Positions 17,088-26,343 of a DNA stretch of 54,541 nt are shown here, in pieces (position 1 is the stretch's first letter; each line of letters starts with the position of its first letter). The stretch lies in NCBI GenBank assembly GCA_024280115.1, contig JAJRQT010000147.1, positions 1 to 54,541 of the forward strand, written 5' to 3'. The position numbers and the translations under genes were made by a program. The notes beneath the pieces were generated by a model. The model was given only the letters and a program-made list of their open reading frames with translations. It had not been told where the DNA came from and searched no databases. This DNA is from Bacteroidota bacterium. Its GTDB lineage: Bacteria; Bacteroidota; Bacteroidia; Cytophagales; Cyclobacteriaceae.

Positions 17088-18443
17088 TTATTCAACAACA
17101 ATTGTATAGCCCCTGATTCCGTGTTCATGACTGTCCAGACCGTCCATTTCATGATCCTTACTCACCCTGATTCCAACAGTAATTTTTAAGACGTAAAATA
17201 TCGCCAAGGCAATTGGAAATGCAACGGCGCCATAAGATAAAACGCCAATTAATTGCGTTCCAAAAGTGTGGTCAGCATTGCTGGAAAACATTCCTACAGC
17301 CAAAGTGCCCCAAATACCACACGTAAGGTGGACGGAAACAGCTCCTACGACGTCATCCAATTTAAATTTGTCTAATGTGACAGCAGACAACACCACTAGT
17401 ATTCCTGCAACAGAACCGATGATTAAAGCAGCATTGATAGAAACTGTATCTGCACCTGCCGTTATACCTACAAGACCGGCCAGGATGCCATTTAAAACCA
17501 TACCAAGGTCCATTCTTTTAAATTTCATATAGGAAGTTATGAAACCAAATAATCCTCCTGCACTGGCAGCTAAACATGTTGTGACAAGTACATATGATAC
17601 CAAATCCGGATCAGCCGAAAGCACAGAACCTCCGTTGAATCCAAACCACCCCAACCAAAGGAGGAACACACCTATCACCGCCAGAGGAACAGAAGATCCG
17701 GGTTTGTCAATTACTTTCTCACCTACATATTTACCAAGCCTTGGTCCAATCACGATAATACCTGCTAAGGCGCCCCAACCGCCTACAGAGTGAACTAATG
17801 TTGAGCCGGCAAAATCGTAGAAATTCATCTCGTCTAACCACCCTGTACCCCATTTCCAACTCCCCAGGAATGGATAAACCAAACCAACATATATTAATGT
17901 GAAAATCATGTAGGAAGATAATTTCACACGCTCGGCAATAGCTCCGGAAACTATGGTTGCAGCAGTAGCAGCAAACATTCCCTGGAACAAGAAATCCGTC
18001 CAGTATGTATAACCGCCACTTGCGTAACCTATAGAGGCTCCACTGACATCCGGGTCATATCCAATGCCAAATCCGGAAAATCCAAAAACGCCGCTTATAA
18101 TGTTGAATTCACCGGGATACATCAGGTTAAATCCGACAAAACAATAGGTCAATAGTCCGATGATTGGAGTTATGGTGTTTTTGAAAAGAATATTAACTGT
18201 ATTTTTAGATTGCCCAAATCCGGCTTCCACACCTGCGAATCCAAGGTGCATAATGAATACGAGTGCCGTTGCCAACATCATCCAAATATTATTAGCAGTA
18301 AATAATGCTGTTGCGGCTGTATCAGCTGTTTCAACCGCAACAGTGGCCACATCTAATAAAAGGACATCCGACAATATTGGCAGGCTTTTTACTCCTGATA
18401 GCAATTCCGGACTTGTAAATAAACTAGTAAAAAAAGAATCCAT
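17088..18443 (-). CDS. amt: Ammonium transporter (Amt/MEP family)
   Basis: A 451-residue Amt-type inner-membrane channel for ammonium uptake. Hydrophobic segments run from about 50 to 430. The twin histidines of the conduction pore are H218 in STLVHSVGG and H372 in VSVHLTCGIWG, and the conserved Asp near the signature is D210 in YDFAGS. The N-terminal 48 residues are an extension that may include a signal sequence. The C-terminal tail contains HEMDGLDSHEHG, the region that in other Amt proteins touches the PII regulator. No glnK/PII gene is adjacent. It leads the amt - porin - DUF4468 - glnN series. Confidence 0.96.
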   Translation of the reverse strand: MDSFFTSLFTSPELLSGVKSLPILSDVLLLDVATVAVETADTAATALFTANNIWMMLATALVFIMHLGFAGVEAGFGQSKNTVNILFKNTITPIIGLLTYCFVGFNLMYPGEFNIISGVFGFSGFGIGYDPDVSGASIGYASGGYTYWTDFLFQGMFAATAATIVSGAIAERVKLSSYMIFTLIYVGLVYPFLGSWKWGTGWLDEMNFYDFAGSTLVHSVGGWGALAGIIVIGPRLGKYVGEKVIDKPGSSVPLAVIGVFLLWLGWFGFNGGSVLSADPDLVSYVLVTTCLAASAGGLFGFITSYMKFKRMDLGMVLNGILAGLVGITAGADTVSINAALIIGSVAGILVVLSAVTLDKFKLDDVVGAVSVHLTCGIWGTLAVGMFSSNADHTFGTQLIGVLSYGAVAFPIALAIFYVLKITVGIRVSKDHEMDGLDSHEHGIRGYTIVVE

Positions 18444-18592
18444 AGATAAAAATTAATTTAATTAAATATAACTTATTTTATAACATATAATATTTATGAT
18501 TAATTAGAACTGATCTGGCTCAACTTCTAATTAATATGGTTAACGAATAGATAAGATGAACAATTATTGGATACTAAATCAACTCTACATGA

Positions 18593-18600
18593 CAAAGGTA
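18593..18600 (-). promoter_or_regulatory. Candidate -7 box for amt
   Basis: TACCTTTG on the minus strand matches TAnnTTTG and would give a leader of about 145 bases before the amt ATG. No TTTG was found at -33. Motif match only. Confidence 0.3.
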
Positions 18601-19099
18601 GAGACAGTTTTAGGATTTAAAAAATTAGCAATAATAAATGCATATATTTCATTTAGCTGCAACATTTATTGCATAAAGTTAATTTAATTAAATATAACTA
18701 ATGTCTTTATTGAAATATTTGCAACATATCTCATTCGAAATAAATAAATGGAACTGGAATCTATATAAATATTATAATACAACATTGCATTTATACGTGT
18801 TTTTCATTCTTGTGAATAGTTAAAATGTAAAATAATTATATATAGGGTCGATTATGAATAGTTAAATAGCAACTAATTGCAGATATAGTTAAGTATGGTT
18901 TAATTATGTGGCTGTAAATGATATTATAGTGCATACATTATCTATAGAGGGTATAATTAATATAAATAGAGAATATCTCCGAATTGGAAAGAGTTTTATA
19001 AAAATACAGATAATCAGCATTAATAAATAACAATATAAATCTGTTAATATTCACAGTCATTTTGATGGAAATGATATTGTTTTTACTGATGTCCGACTA

Positions 19100-19240
19100 A
19101 ATCTCCCTTGGAGAAGGAGGGAGGGCAGGGAAATTGGGTTTAGAAAAATTTAACATCTCGTGTCTCAGTCTGTGGCTCACAGACCATGGTATTTTTTATT
19201 AATTTGCTTTAAACCCGATTGCCCTAGGGGAAGGGGGATT
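19100..19240. repeat. Composite imperfect palindrome with central hairpin
   Basis: The outer arms are AATCTCCCTT (19100-19109) and, in reverse complement, AAGGGGGATT (19231-19240). Inner arms share GGGC...AAT.GGGTTTA on both sides (19123-19142 and 19210-19224). Near the centre sits a perfect hairpin, GTCTGTG-GCT-CACAGAC (19168-19184), followed by CATGG. The same hairpin core occurs at 51954-51970, which marks this as a dispersed repeat family. Confidence 0.55.
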
Positions 19241-19600
19241 GATATTGAATACCAATGAGATATGATTAAATTCAATACTATTTCCAAAGTGGTAGTTCTT
19301 ATTGAGGTTTGGTTAAAAAGTGACTACACACCTCAAAAAAAACCTTTTCCCTATGAATATAACCTTCTTTGGACACAAGTATTTTTTTTAATTGGATTTT
19401 ATTAAATATGATCATTTTTTATTTATAGAGGTTTAGGATAACCATAACATCCGAGTGCCATAGAAGTCACTAAATTACTTCAGCTTACATTGCAAAAGGA
19501 CCAACTCTTCAATCTAATTCAATACCATTTAGGGTTTTACTGTTAATTTAATGGGTAAAAACTATTGCTCATTTATTTAAAAATTATATGTAATGCATCA

Positions 19601-19706
19601 ATGATTGAATGCAGGAATGCCTGAAAATTTGTATTGAATAAAGTTTTGACTATGTATCATTTTCAACTCCGTTTTATTGTGTTCTCACATTGACGCATTC
19701 AATCAT
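19601..19706. repeat. 12-base inverted repeat flanking 82 bases
   Basis: ATGATTGAATGC (19601-19612) and GCATTCAATCAT (19695-19706) are perfect inverted repeats. A TTTAATGGGTAA word just upstream (19547-19558) also occurs as one arm of the palindrome before rpsT (26329-26340). Confidence 0.45.
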
Positions 19707-20056
19707 CTCGCATTATTGAATTGGTCGTATGATCCGGCATTGTCATTTTTCACTATTTTCATTGTAGTAACCCCATTTATTATTAAGTACATGCTTATTA
19801 TATATATAAATATATTATCATCTATAAATAATCCTAAATGGAGTGTGTTCATTTTTAACAATTCTAATATTAAATATGAATTTCGTGCTATGAATATTGA
19901 CAATTATTGTTTTTCAAAATTCTTTTATTATCTTTCAAAATTGAACAATAGGTAAGGTTTTAACCGATGTACTGTTGTTCCCAATAAAATAGGATTTAAT
20001 ATAGAGTAGTTTAGAAATTGAAATTAATAAGTGATATTGTTTCTTTGAAAAATACA

Positions 20057-20383
20057 ATGATCAAACAACAAAAAAACCTTGGAATTATCCAAAATTGTGA
20101 AGAGTTGTTTTCTGATTGGCTGAAAGCAAGACTTAAAAATAAAGGCATCCCCATCAATAGTAGTGAACACTTGACAGAGTTACTTAGTAAGTACGAGGAC
20201 GAAATGATTAATTTTAACCAACAAATTAAACCTTTACAAAAGTGGAATAAGATCAGGGAGGAATGTTTTGGCCTTACCACTAAACTAAATGGTGGAGGTG
20301 GAAATGATAAACAATTGGCCGATTTAATTGAAAAGACCGCATTTGAGGGACAAATACTCTGGCTGACGTTTCAGGAGCAATAA
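20057..20383 (+). CDS. Small hypothetical cytosolic protein
   Basis: A protein of about 108 residues when read from the ATG (MIKQQKNLG); an in-frame TTG 13 codons earlier would give 121. I do not recognise the family. It is soluble and mostly helical in appearance, with charged heptad-like stretches (SSEHLTELLSKYEDEMINFNQQ) and a short glycine run (NGGGGND). It lies alone on the plus strand, 157 bases before the SpmA/SpmB-like gene, with an AT-rich spacer. Codon use looks like that of its neighbours, which favours a real gene. Confidence 0.55.
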   Translation: MIKQQKNLGIIQNCEELFSDWLKARLKNKGIPINSSEHLTELLSKYEDEMINFNQQIKPLQKWNKIREECFGLTTKLNGGGGNDKQLADLIEKTAFEGQILWLTFQEQ

Positions 20384-20540
20384 TTTGTACAATACTTTAC
20401 TTTACTGTTTGTGCACTCAGTTCCCGGAATTTGATATTTTTATTGTGATATTTTTATTTTTCAAGTTTCGGTTTTTATTTATTTAATTGAATACCCTATT
20501 TTGTAGCCTCTTATCATAGCTTTCCTCATAAATCAGATTT

Positions 20541-21773
20541 ATGGTTCTTAATTATATTTGGGTATCCTTTTTTATCATTGCATTTGTCATTGCCCTATTT
20601 AGGTTATTTTTCCTCGGCGACACACAAGTATTTTCAGATATATTCCAATCAACGATAGATTCATCAAAACTAGGTTTTGAAATTTCCCTGGGTCTTACGG
20701 GAGTTTTAACATTTTGGCTGGGGATTGTGAAGATTGGTGAGAAAGGAGGCATGGTAAAGATCATGTACAAACTCGTTGGCCCCTTCTTTAGAAAATTATT
20801 TCCTGAAATCCCAAAAGATCATCCTGTATTAGGCCCGCTATTGCTAAATTTATCAGCCAACATGCTCAATCTAGACAATGCAGCTACCCCGCTGGGTCTA
20901 AAAGCTATGGAAGGTTTGCAGGAGTTTAATCCAAGTAAAGACAGAGCATCCAATGCCCAAATAATGTTCCTGGTGCTTAATACATCGGGCCTTACGATTT
21001 TTCCCATCAATATTATGGTTTTCAGAGCGCAACTTGGCGCCGCAGACCCGGCAGATATTTTTCTTCCAATTTTAATTGCCACATTTTTTTCTACTCTTGC
21101 AGGACTGATTGCTGTCAGTATTTATCAAAAAATAAATTTATTTGATAAAACCATTTTACTCTACCTTGGGACGATGACGGCATTTATCGCGGCTATAATA
21201 TTTTATTTCAATCAGTTAGAGCAAGAGCAAATTCAAAATATTTCTACTTTATCAAGCCATTTCCTGCTCTTTACGCTTATAATCGGAATGATAAGTCTGG
21301 GCATCAGAAAGAAGAATAATTTATATGAAGATTTTATTGAAGGCGCAAAGGAGGGATTTTCGGTAGCAATTAAAATTATACCATACCTTGTTGCAATGCT
21401 GGTAGGCATCGGAGTTTTCAGGGCTTCCGGAGCAATGGACTATTTTGTTGCCATTATTGCCTGGATATTTGAATCATTTGGCGTAAATACCGATTTTGTC
21501 GAGGCATTGCCAACTGCAATTATGAAACCGCTGAGTGGTAGTGGTGCAAGGGCAATGATGGTGGAGACGATGAAGACTCACGGCGCGGACTCATTTGTAG
21601 GCAGAGTGGCGAGCGTTCTTCAGGGATCCACAGAAACAACTTTTTACGTATTGGCTTTGTACTTTGGCGCCGTAAATATTAAAAATACCAGATACGCCGT
21701 TGTATGCGGATTAATCGCTGATTTTGCTGGAATTATTGCGGCAATTCTATTAAGTTATTTATTTTTCCATTGA
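20541..21773 (+). CDS. SpmA-SpmB-like nucleoside recognition (Gate) domain fusion
   Basis: A 410-residue inner-membrane protein with two Gate/nucleoside-recognition domains fused in one chain. The first half resembles SpmA (hydrophobic segments, then NLSANMLNLDNAATPLG at about 104-120). The second half resembles SpmB (PYLVAMLVGIGVFRASGAMD, then KPLSGSGARAMM and the QGSTETTFYVLALYFG segment). In Bacillus, spmA and spmB are separate genes linked to spore-core dehydration. Fused homologues occur in many non-sporulating bacteria with unknown transport roles. It stands as a single plus-strand gene. Confidence 0.88.
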   Translation: MVLNYIWVSFFIIAFVIALFRLFFLGDTQVFSDIFQSTIDSSKLGFEISLGLTGVLTFWLGIVKIGEKGGMVKIMYKLVGPFFRKLFPEIPKDHPVLGPLLLNLSANMLNLDNAATPLGLKAMEGLQEFNPSKDRASNAQIMFLVLNTSGLTIFPINIMVFRAQLGAADPADIFLPILIATFFSTLAGLIAVSIYQKINLFDKTILLYLGTMTAFIAAIIFYFNQLEQEQIQNISTLSSHFLLFTLIIGMISLGIRKKNNLYEDFIEGAKEGFSVAIKIIPYLVAMLVGIGVFRASGAMDYFVAIIAWIFESFGVNTDFVEALPTAIMKPLSGSGARAMMVETMKTHGADSFVGRVASVLQGSTETTFYVLALYFGAVNIKNTRYAVVCGLIADFAGIIAAILLSYLFFH

Positions 21774-21847
21774 TGAATTGGTTGGCGGATGTTGCCGGTT
21801 TATCCAGGTTCTGTGAAAACTACCACAATGGCTGATTGACCAAAGTA

Positions 21848-24085
21848 CTATTTAAATCTATTTTTCAATTGTGAAAGCTTATCCTGGAAAGAGTCCATCC
21901 TCTGTTCTGGTTTTCTCTTTGCAGGTTTTTTCACTTTGGGTTTTTCTCCGAAAGGATCACTTTTCAATGAAAGAGAAATTCTCTTTCTCGGTATATCAAC
22001 TCCGATAACTGTTGCATTCACCTTTTGCTGAACTTTTACAAAATCAGCCGGGTTATCAACAAAACGATCTGCCAGATGGCTTTTATGCACCAAACCATCC
22101 TGGTGAACCCCAACATCTACAAAAGCGCCAAAGTTGGTTACATTTGTTATAATTCCATTTAGTGACATGCCAATCTTCAGATCTTCCATGGAATGTACGC
22201 TGTCATCAAATTCCATTTGTTCAAAGGATTTCCGTGGATCACGCCCAGGTTTTTCCAATTCATCCATGATATCTTTAAGGGTGGGCAAGCCGATGGTATC
22301 AGTGATGTTGCTATCTATTTTAATAGAATTTCTTAATTCTTTTTCTGAGATTAATGCGTTGATGCTTTCGTTTATATCACCCGCCATTTTTTCAACAACT
22401 TTGTAACTCTCCGGATGTACTCCGCTATTATCCAAAGGATTCACGGCATTTTTAATTCTCAAAAAACCAGCAGATTGCTCGAAAACCTTATCTCCCATCC
22501 TTGGTACTTTTCTCAAAGATTCCCTGCTTTTAAACGGGCCGTTTTCATTTCTATACGCAATGATATTTTTAACCAAAGCGGGTCCCAGTCCCGATACATA
22601 GCTCAACAATTCTCTGCTGGCTGTGTTCACCTCAACACCGACCCCGTTTACACAACTGATTACTATGTCATCCAGTCCTTGTTTCAAGGCGTTTTGGTCA
22701 ACATCGTGTTGATATTGCCCTACACCAATGGATTTTGGATCAATCTTCACCAATTCAGATAGAGGATCCATCAAACGACGGCCAATGGAAACCGAACCTC
22801 TAACCGTGACATCCTGCTCAGGAAATTCTTCCCTGGCTGTTTCAGATGCTGAATATATAGATGCGCCACTTTCATTGACCATAATCACCAGAATATCTTT
22901 CGACAATCCTATAGATTTCACGAATTGCTCCGTTTCCCTCCCCGCAGTTCCGTTTCCAATTGCGATGGCTTCTATATTGTATTTCGCGCAGAGTTCATGA
23001 ATAGTCGCTGCAGATTGAACAGTATTTTTCTGTGGTTCATTAGGGAAAATGGCCTCATATTTCAGCAATTTGCCCTGTTTGTCCAGGCAAACTACCTTGC
23101 ATCCGGTTCGGAAACCAGGATCAATAGCCATTACATTCTTTGCTCCCAGTGGAGCCGAAAGTAGAAGTTGCCTTAAATTTTCTTTGAATACGGAAATCGC
23201 TTCGACATCAGCTTTTTTCCTGGTTTCCAGTCGAATCTCTGTTTCTATTGAGGGTTTTAATAATCTCTTGTAAGCATCCTTAATAGCAATCTCTACCTGC
23301 ATTGAAGCTTCATTTGGTCCTTTCAGGTATTCCTTTTCAATAATTCTGAAAACATCTTCTTCATTTGGACTTATATCCAGGCTCAAAAACATTTCCTTTT
23401 CTCCTCTTCTCATGGCGAGCAACCTGTGTGATGCCACCTTGCTAACAGGCTCCTCCCGGTCAAAATAATCCTTATACTTAGCAGCAGCCTCCTCTTTACC
23501 TTTTAGCACCCTGGATTTGATGATCCCCCGGGAGAGAAAAAGCTTCCTGACCCTGGCTCGGATGTCGGCGTTCTCATTAATTTTTTCAGCAATGATGTCC
23601 CTTGCTCCCTGCAATGCATCTTCCGTACTGCCAACTCCTTTTTCCTTGTCAACAAATTTTCTTGCTTCAGAATGGACGTCCATAGCCTTTTGGAGAAGAA
23701 TAATTTCTGCCAGGGATTCCAGGCCTTTCTCTCTGGCCATAGAAGCACGTGTTTTTCTTTTCGGTTTATATGGAAGATAGATATCCTCAAGGGCTGTCAT
23801 TGTCTCAGCCTCATTAATCTTTTTTGTGAGATCTGAGGTTAGTTTACCCTGTTCATCTATTGATTTTAAAATTGCCGCTCGTCTTTTATCAAGTTCTTTC
23901 AATTGCTCAATTCTATCTCGAATTTTAGCGATGACCACCTCATCAAGACTACCTGTTGCCTCTTTTCGATAACGTGCAATAAACGGTACGGTTCCCCCAT
24001 CCTCAATCAATGAGATCACTGCCTGCACCTGTCGGGCTTTGATGGCTAATTCTGTTGCTACGACATTAGAATAATTAATAATCAT
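21848..24085 (-). CDS. tex: Tex family transcription accessory RNA-binding protein
   Basis: A 745-residue Tex protein, a cytosolic nucleic-acid-binding factor that acts on transcription complexes. The order is an N-terminal helical region with FIARYRKEATGSLDE (about 34-48), a YqgF/RNase H-like domain starting at NVMAIDPGFRTGCK (about 319-332), helix-hairpin-helix motifs (about 500-560), and a C-terminal S1 domain (about 640-710: LNGIITNVTNFGAFVDVG). A lysine-rich tail ends the protein. Length is close to the E. coli homologue. It is transcribed divergently from the thioredoxin-like gene, with both candidate -7 boxes in the 59-base gap. Confidence 0.96.
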   Translation of the reverse strand: MIINYSNVVATELAIKARQVQAVISLIEDGGTVPFIARYRKEATGSLDEVVIAKIRDRIEQLKELDKRRAAILKSIDEQGKLTSDLTKKINEAETMTALEDIYLPYKPKRKTRASMAREKGLESLAEIILLQKAMDVHSEARKFVDKEKGVGSTEDALQGARDIIAEKINENADIRARVRKLFLSRGIIKSRVLKGKEEAAAKYKDYFDREEPVSKVASHRLLAMRRGEKEMFLSLDISPNEEDVFRIIEKEYLKGPNEASMQVEIAIKDAYKRLLKPSIETEIRLETRKKADVEAISVFKENLRQLLLSAPLGAKNVMAIDPGFRTGCKVVCLDKQGKLLKYEAIFPNEPQKNTVQSAATIHELCAKYNIEAIAIGNGTAGRETEQFVKSIGLSKDILVIMVNESGASIYSASETAREEFPEQDVTVRGSVSIGRRLMDPLSELVKIDPKSIGVGQYQHDVDQNALKQGLDDIVISCVNGVGVEVNTASRELLSYVSGLGPALVKNIIAYRNENGPFKSRESLRKVPRMGDKVFEQSAGFLRIKNAVNPLDNSGVHPESYKVVEKMAGDINESINALISEKELRNSIKIDSNITDTIGLPTLKDIMDELEKPGRDPRKSFEQMEFDDSVHSMEDLKIGMSLNGIITNVTNFGAFVDVGVHQDGLVHKSHLADRFVDNPADFVKVQQKVNATVIGVDIPRKRISLSLKSDPFGEKPKVKKPAKRKPEQRMDSFQDKLSQLKNRFK

Positions 24086-24086
24086 C

Positions 24087-24118
24087 TATATTTGTGTTTT
24101 TAAAATCGGGCAAAAATA
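24087..24118. promoter_or_regulatory. Divergent tex / tlpA-like promoter region
   Basis: TATATTTG on the plus strand (24087-24094) and TATTTTTG on the minus strand (24111-24118) both match TAnnTTTG, in positions suited to the thioredoxin-like gene and to tex respectively. No clear -33 elements are visible, so the support is limited to the motifs and the short divergent gap. Confidence 0.35.
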
Positions 24119-24144
24119 GCAATTTGATTCAGAGATAGAGAAAA

Positions 24145-24726
24145 ATGAAAAAGAAAAAATCAATAAAGAAGGAAATAATAGAATGGGCTATATTTTTGGG
24201 CATCCTTGGATTTTTATTTGGTACGGGCTTACACACACCGGTGTTTGGGTTTTTCCAGGGACTTATTCTGAAAACAGGAATAATGCAACCTTCGATTGAT
24301 GAATCATCCACAGAATCTGCAGATTATGATTTCGAACTCATTGACCAGGAAGGCAATAGAAAACCATTTACTGATTTTAAAGATAAAGTAGTTTTCGTGA
24401 ATTTCTGGGCAACCTGGTGTCCCCCTTGTATTGCCGAAATGCCAGACATTAATGACTTGTACAATGAAATCAATTCTGATGATATCGTATTTGTCCTCAT
24501 TTCTTTTGATGACAACTTTCAGAAGGCCAGGGATTTTGTAAAAAAGAAAGAATTTGATTTTCCCATTTATCAACTGGCGAGCCCCTTGCCAAAGGTTTAT
24601 GAAAGCAATGCTATTCCGACTACATACGTGATTTCTCCGGAAGGAAAAATTGTTGTGAAAAAATCAGGTATGGCTAAATATAATACGAAAAAGTTCAGGG
24701 ATTTTTTGGAGGGATTGAAGATGTAA
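24145..24726 (+). CDS. TlpA-like membrane-anchored thioredoxin
   Basis: A 193-residue protein with one N-terminal membrane segment (about 12-30) and a short periplasmic linker. A thioredoxin-fold domain follows (about 60-193). The redox motif is WCPPC with C92 and C95, preceded by VVFVNFWAT as in TlpA/ResA proteins. The cis-Pro loop is AIPTTYVI (near 151-158). It should act outside the cytoplasmic membrane as a thiol-disulfide reductase, for example in cytochrome c maturation or protein disulfide repair. That would suit the octaheme cytochrome 4 kb away, although linkage is not shown. It is a single gene facing away from tex. Confidence 0.9.
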   Translation: MKKKKSIKKEIIEWAIFLGILGFLFGTGLHTPVFGFFQGLILKTGIMQPSIDESSTESADYDFELIDQEGNRKPFTDFKDKVVFVNFWATWCPPCIAEMPDINDLYNEINSDDIVFVLISFDDNFQKARDFVKKKEFDFPIYQLASPLPKVYESNAIPTTYVISPEGKIVVKKSGMAKYNTKKFRDFLEGLKM

Positions 24727-24732
24727 CTTATA

Positions 24733-24772
24733 AGGTTCAGGGTTCAATGGTTCAGAGGTTCAATGGTTCTGG
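24733..24772 (+). repeat. Short GGTTC-rich tandem-like tract
   Basis: The words GGTTCAG, GGTTCAATGG and GGTTCAGAGG recur in about 40 bases just after the thioredoxin-like gene. It is a degenerate direct repeat with units of 7-18 bases, common as intergenic filler in this phylum. No spacer structure of CRISPR type is present. Confidence 0.45.
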
Positions 24773-24819
24773 GTTTTGAGTTGGTCGCAGGGAATAGGAA
24801 TGGCGAGCCAAACAATGCC

Positions 24820-25947
24820 TCATTTTTTCAATGCCAGCAAATTTCCAATCTGACAGGCAGTTACTTCCAAATCTTCAGCGGTATTTCTCATAGCTTTTTC
24901 TAAGGGCATGGCTCCGTTCGTTATGGGAAAAATAACATTAAATCCGTGATTGAGTTCATCAATGTTATCTGCCTTTCCCGCCAGAATTATAGATGGGATT
25001 CCATAGTCTTTTGCTTTTGCCGCAACACCAAAGGGCCCTTTCCCCTGCAATGTCTGTACATCAACCTTCCCTTCTGCTGTAATTAATAGATCAGCGTCCT
25101 TAATGGCTTCCTCAAATCCCATCTTCTTCAATAGAAAGTCAACCCCACTGACCATTGAAGTATTGAAAAAAGCTTTTAAAGCAACACTTATTCCTCCGGC
25201 AGCTCCAGCCCCATCCACCTTTGAAAAGTCTTTCCCGGTTTTCCTTTTGATGAGGTCATTGTATCTTTCCATGGATTTTTCAAGCTTTTCTACAGCTTTT
25301 GCATCCGCACCTTTCTGTGGCCCAAAAATATGGGCGGCACCATCCTTACCTAGGAGTGGATTTTCTACATCACATAAAATCAGGAATTCAATATCATAAG
25401 TTTTGGTGTCAACCTTGTTCATGGATATTTCATTTAAATCCAGGATAGCATTGGTATCATTTTTAATAATTTCCCCGCGGAGATCAGATAGTTCCGCTCC
25501 CAATGCCTGTAGAATACCTGTTCCTCCATCTACAGTTGCGCTACCTCCCAGGCCGAGAATGATTTTTTTTGACCCATAATCTATGGCCTCTCTTATTATC
25601 TGTCCAGTGCCATAAGTATTCGCTTTTAATGGATTTAATTCTGTTTTTTCAAGTAAACTAATGCCCGATGCTTTAGCCATTTCGATGACGACCGTGTTTT
25701 TCTCTTTGATTAAAACCCATTCCGCAACTATCGGAGCTCCAAGAGGGCCGATGACTTTGGACTTTTTAACACTGCCGCCCTGCCATCTTTTAAAAACATC
25801 TAAAGTATGATCGCCACCATCGGCAATCGGAAATAATTGGCAATCAGCATCGAGGTCACTTTTTAATAAACCACGCTGAATTGATTCTGCAACTTTAAAA
25901 GCGTCAAGACTTCCTTTGAATGAATTTGGGGCAATGATGATTTTCAC
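24820..25947 (-). CDS. Glycerate kinase (GlxK family)
   Basis: A 375-residue cytosolic glycerate kinase that phosphorylates glycerate with ATP, usually giving 2-phosphoglycerate. The family marks are IIAPNSFKGSLDAFKVAESI at the N-terminus, PIADGGDHTLDVF (about 43-54), LGLGGSATVDGGTGILQALG (about 131-150), DGAGAAGGISVALKAF (about 244-259) and TAEGKVDVQTLQGKGP (about 288-303). Length matches the family. The start codon is GTG. No partner genes of glyoxylate metabolism are beside it. Confidence 0.94.
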   Translation of the reverse strand: MKIIIAPNSFKGSLDAFKVAESIQRGLLKSDLDADCQLFPIADGGDHTLDVFKRWQGGSVKKSKVIGPLGAPIVAEWVLIKEKNTVVIEMAKASGISLLEKTELNPLKANTYGTGQIIREAIDYGSKKIILGLGGSATVDGGTGILQALGAELSDLRGEIIKNDTNAILDLNEISMNKVDTKTYDIEFLILCDVENPLLGKDGAAHIFGPQKGADAKAVEKLEKSMERYNDLIKRKTGKDFSKVDGAGAAGGISVALKAFFNTSMVSGVDFLLKKMGFEEAIKDADLLITAEGKVDVQTLQGKGPFGVAAKAKDYGIPSIILAGKADNIDELNHGFNVIFPITNGAMPLEKAMRNTAEDLEVTACQIGNLLALKK

Positions 25948-26343
25948 AGAATATATTTATCGATTATTTGAATTAAAGGTAGGATAAAAATTGAATGGTT
26001 CTACCATTAACCCTAATGCGGTATGCAGGTTTAGTGGAAAATGACAATACTGGATTATTCAACTATTACATAAATGCATGTATTATTGAATACTTCAAAG
26101 CGAAAATTAAATAAAGTATAATTGTAAATCGCTGGACTTCAAAAGTTTACATATAACAATAATTCAAGCATTCTTGCATTGTATCATTGTCGCATTGCAA
26201 AAAGGTTTTTGAACAAATGAAAAAAAATTTATTACCCATTAAAAAACAGAAGAATTAAATGTATTTCTTGTTGAGATTTTTATAAGTCAATTCCAATTGA
26301 TGAAATGTTATTTCAATCTCAACTAAAATTTAATGGGTAAGCA
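25948..26343. other. Divergent gap between glycerate kinase and rpsT
   Basis: No gene is seen. The gap contains AT-rich sequence with repeated GCATT words (about 26150-26200) and the palindrome at 26232-26340. Confidence 0.4.
26232..26340. repeat. 109-base palindrome upstream of rpsT
   Basis: Perfect outer arms TTACCCATTAAA (26232-26243) and TTTAATGGGTAA (26329-26340) enclose inner arms GTTGAGATT (about 26270-26278) and AATCTCAAC (about 26315-26323). It ends three bases before the -33 element of the rpsT promoter. Because both flanking genes are divergent, it is not a gene-end terminator. Confidence 0.6.

Larger units (their letters stand above)
18444..20056. other. Gene-poor, AT-rich 1.6-kb gap
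   Basis: I find no convincing gene in this stretch. It holds the amt upstream region, a composite palindrome (19100-19240), a second inverted repeat (19601-19706) and long A/T-rich runs. A 92-codon plus-strand ORF (19677-19955) begins inside the repeat and has low-complexity content, so I do not accept it. The gap could hide a small RNA, but I see no recognisable one. Confidence 0.45.

Noticed and set aside
19677..19955. Plus-strand 92-codon ORF and an antisense partner (19703-19903)
   Set aside because: Both lie in AT-rich repeat sequence, start inside an inverted repeat, and have Ile/Asn/Tyr-rich composition expected from AT bias.
24733..24772. GGTTC-rich repeats as a CRISPR remnant
   Set aside because: Units are irregular and contiguous with no unique spacers, and no cas genes are present.
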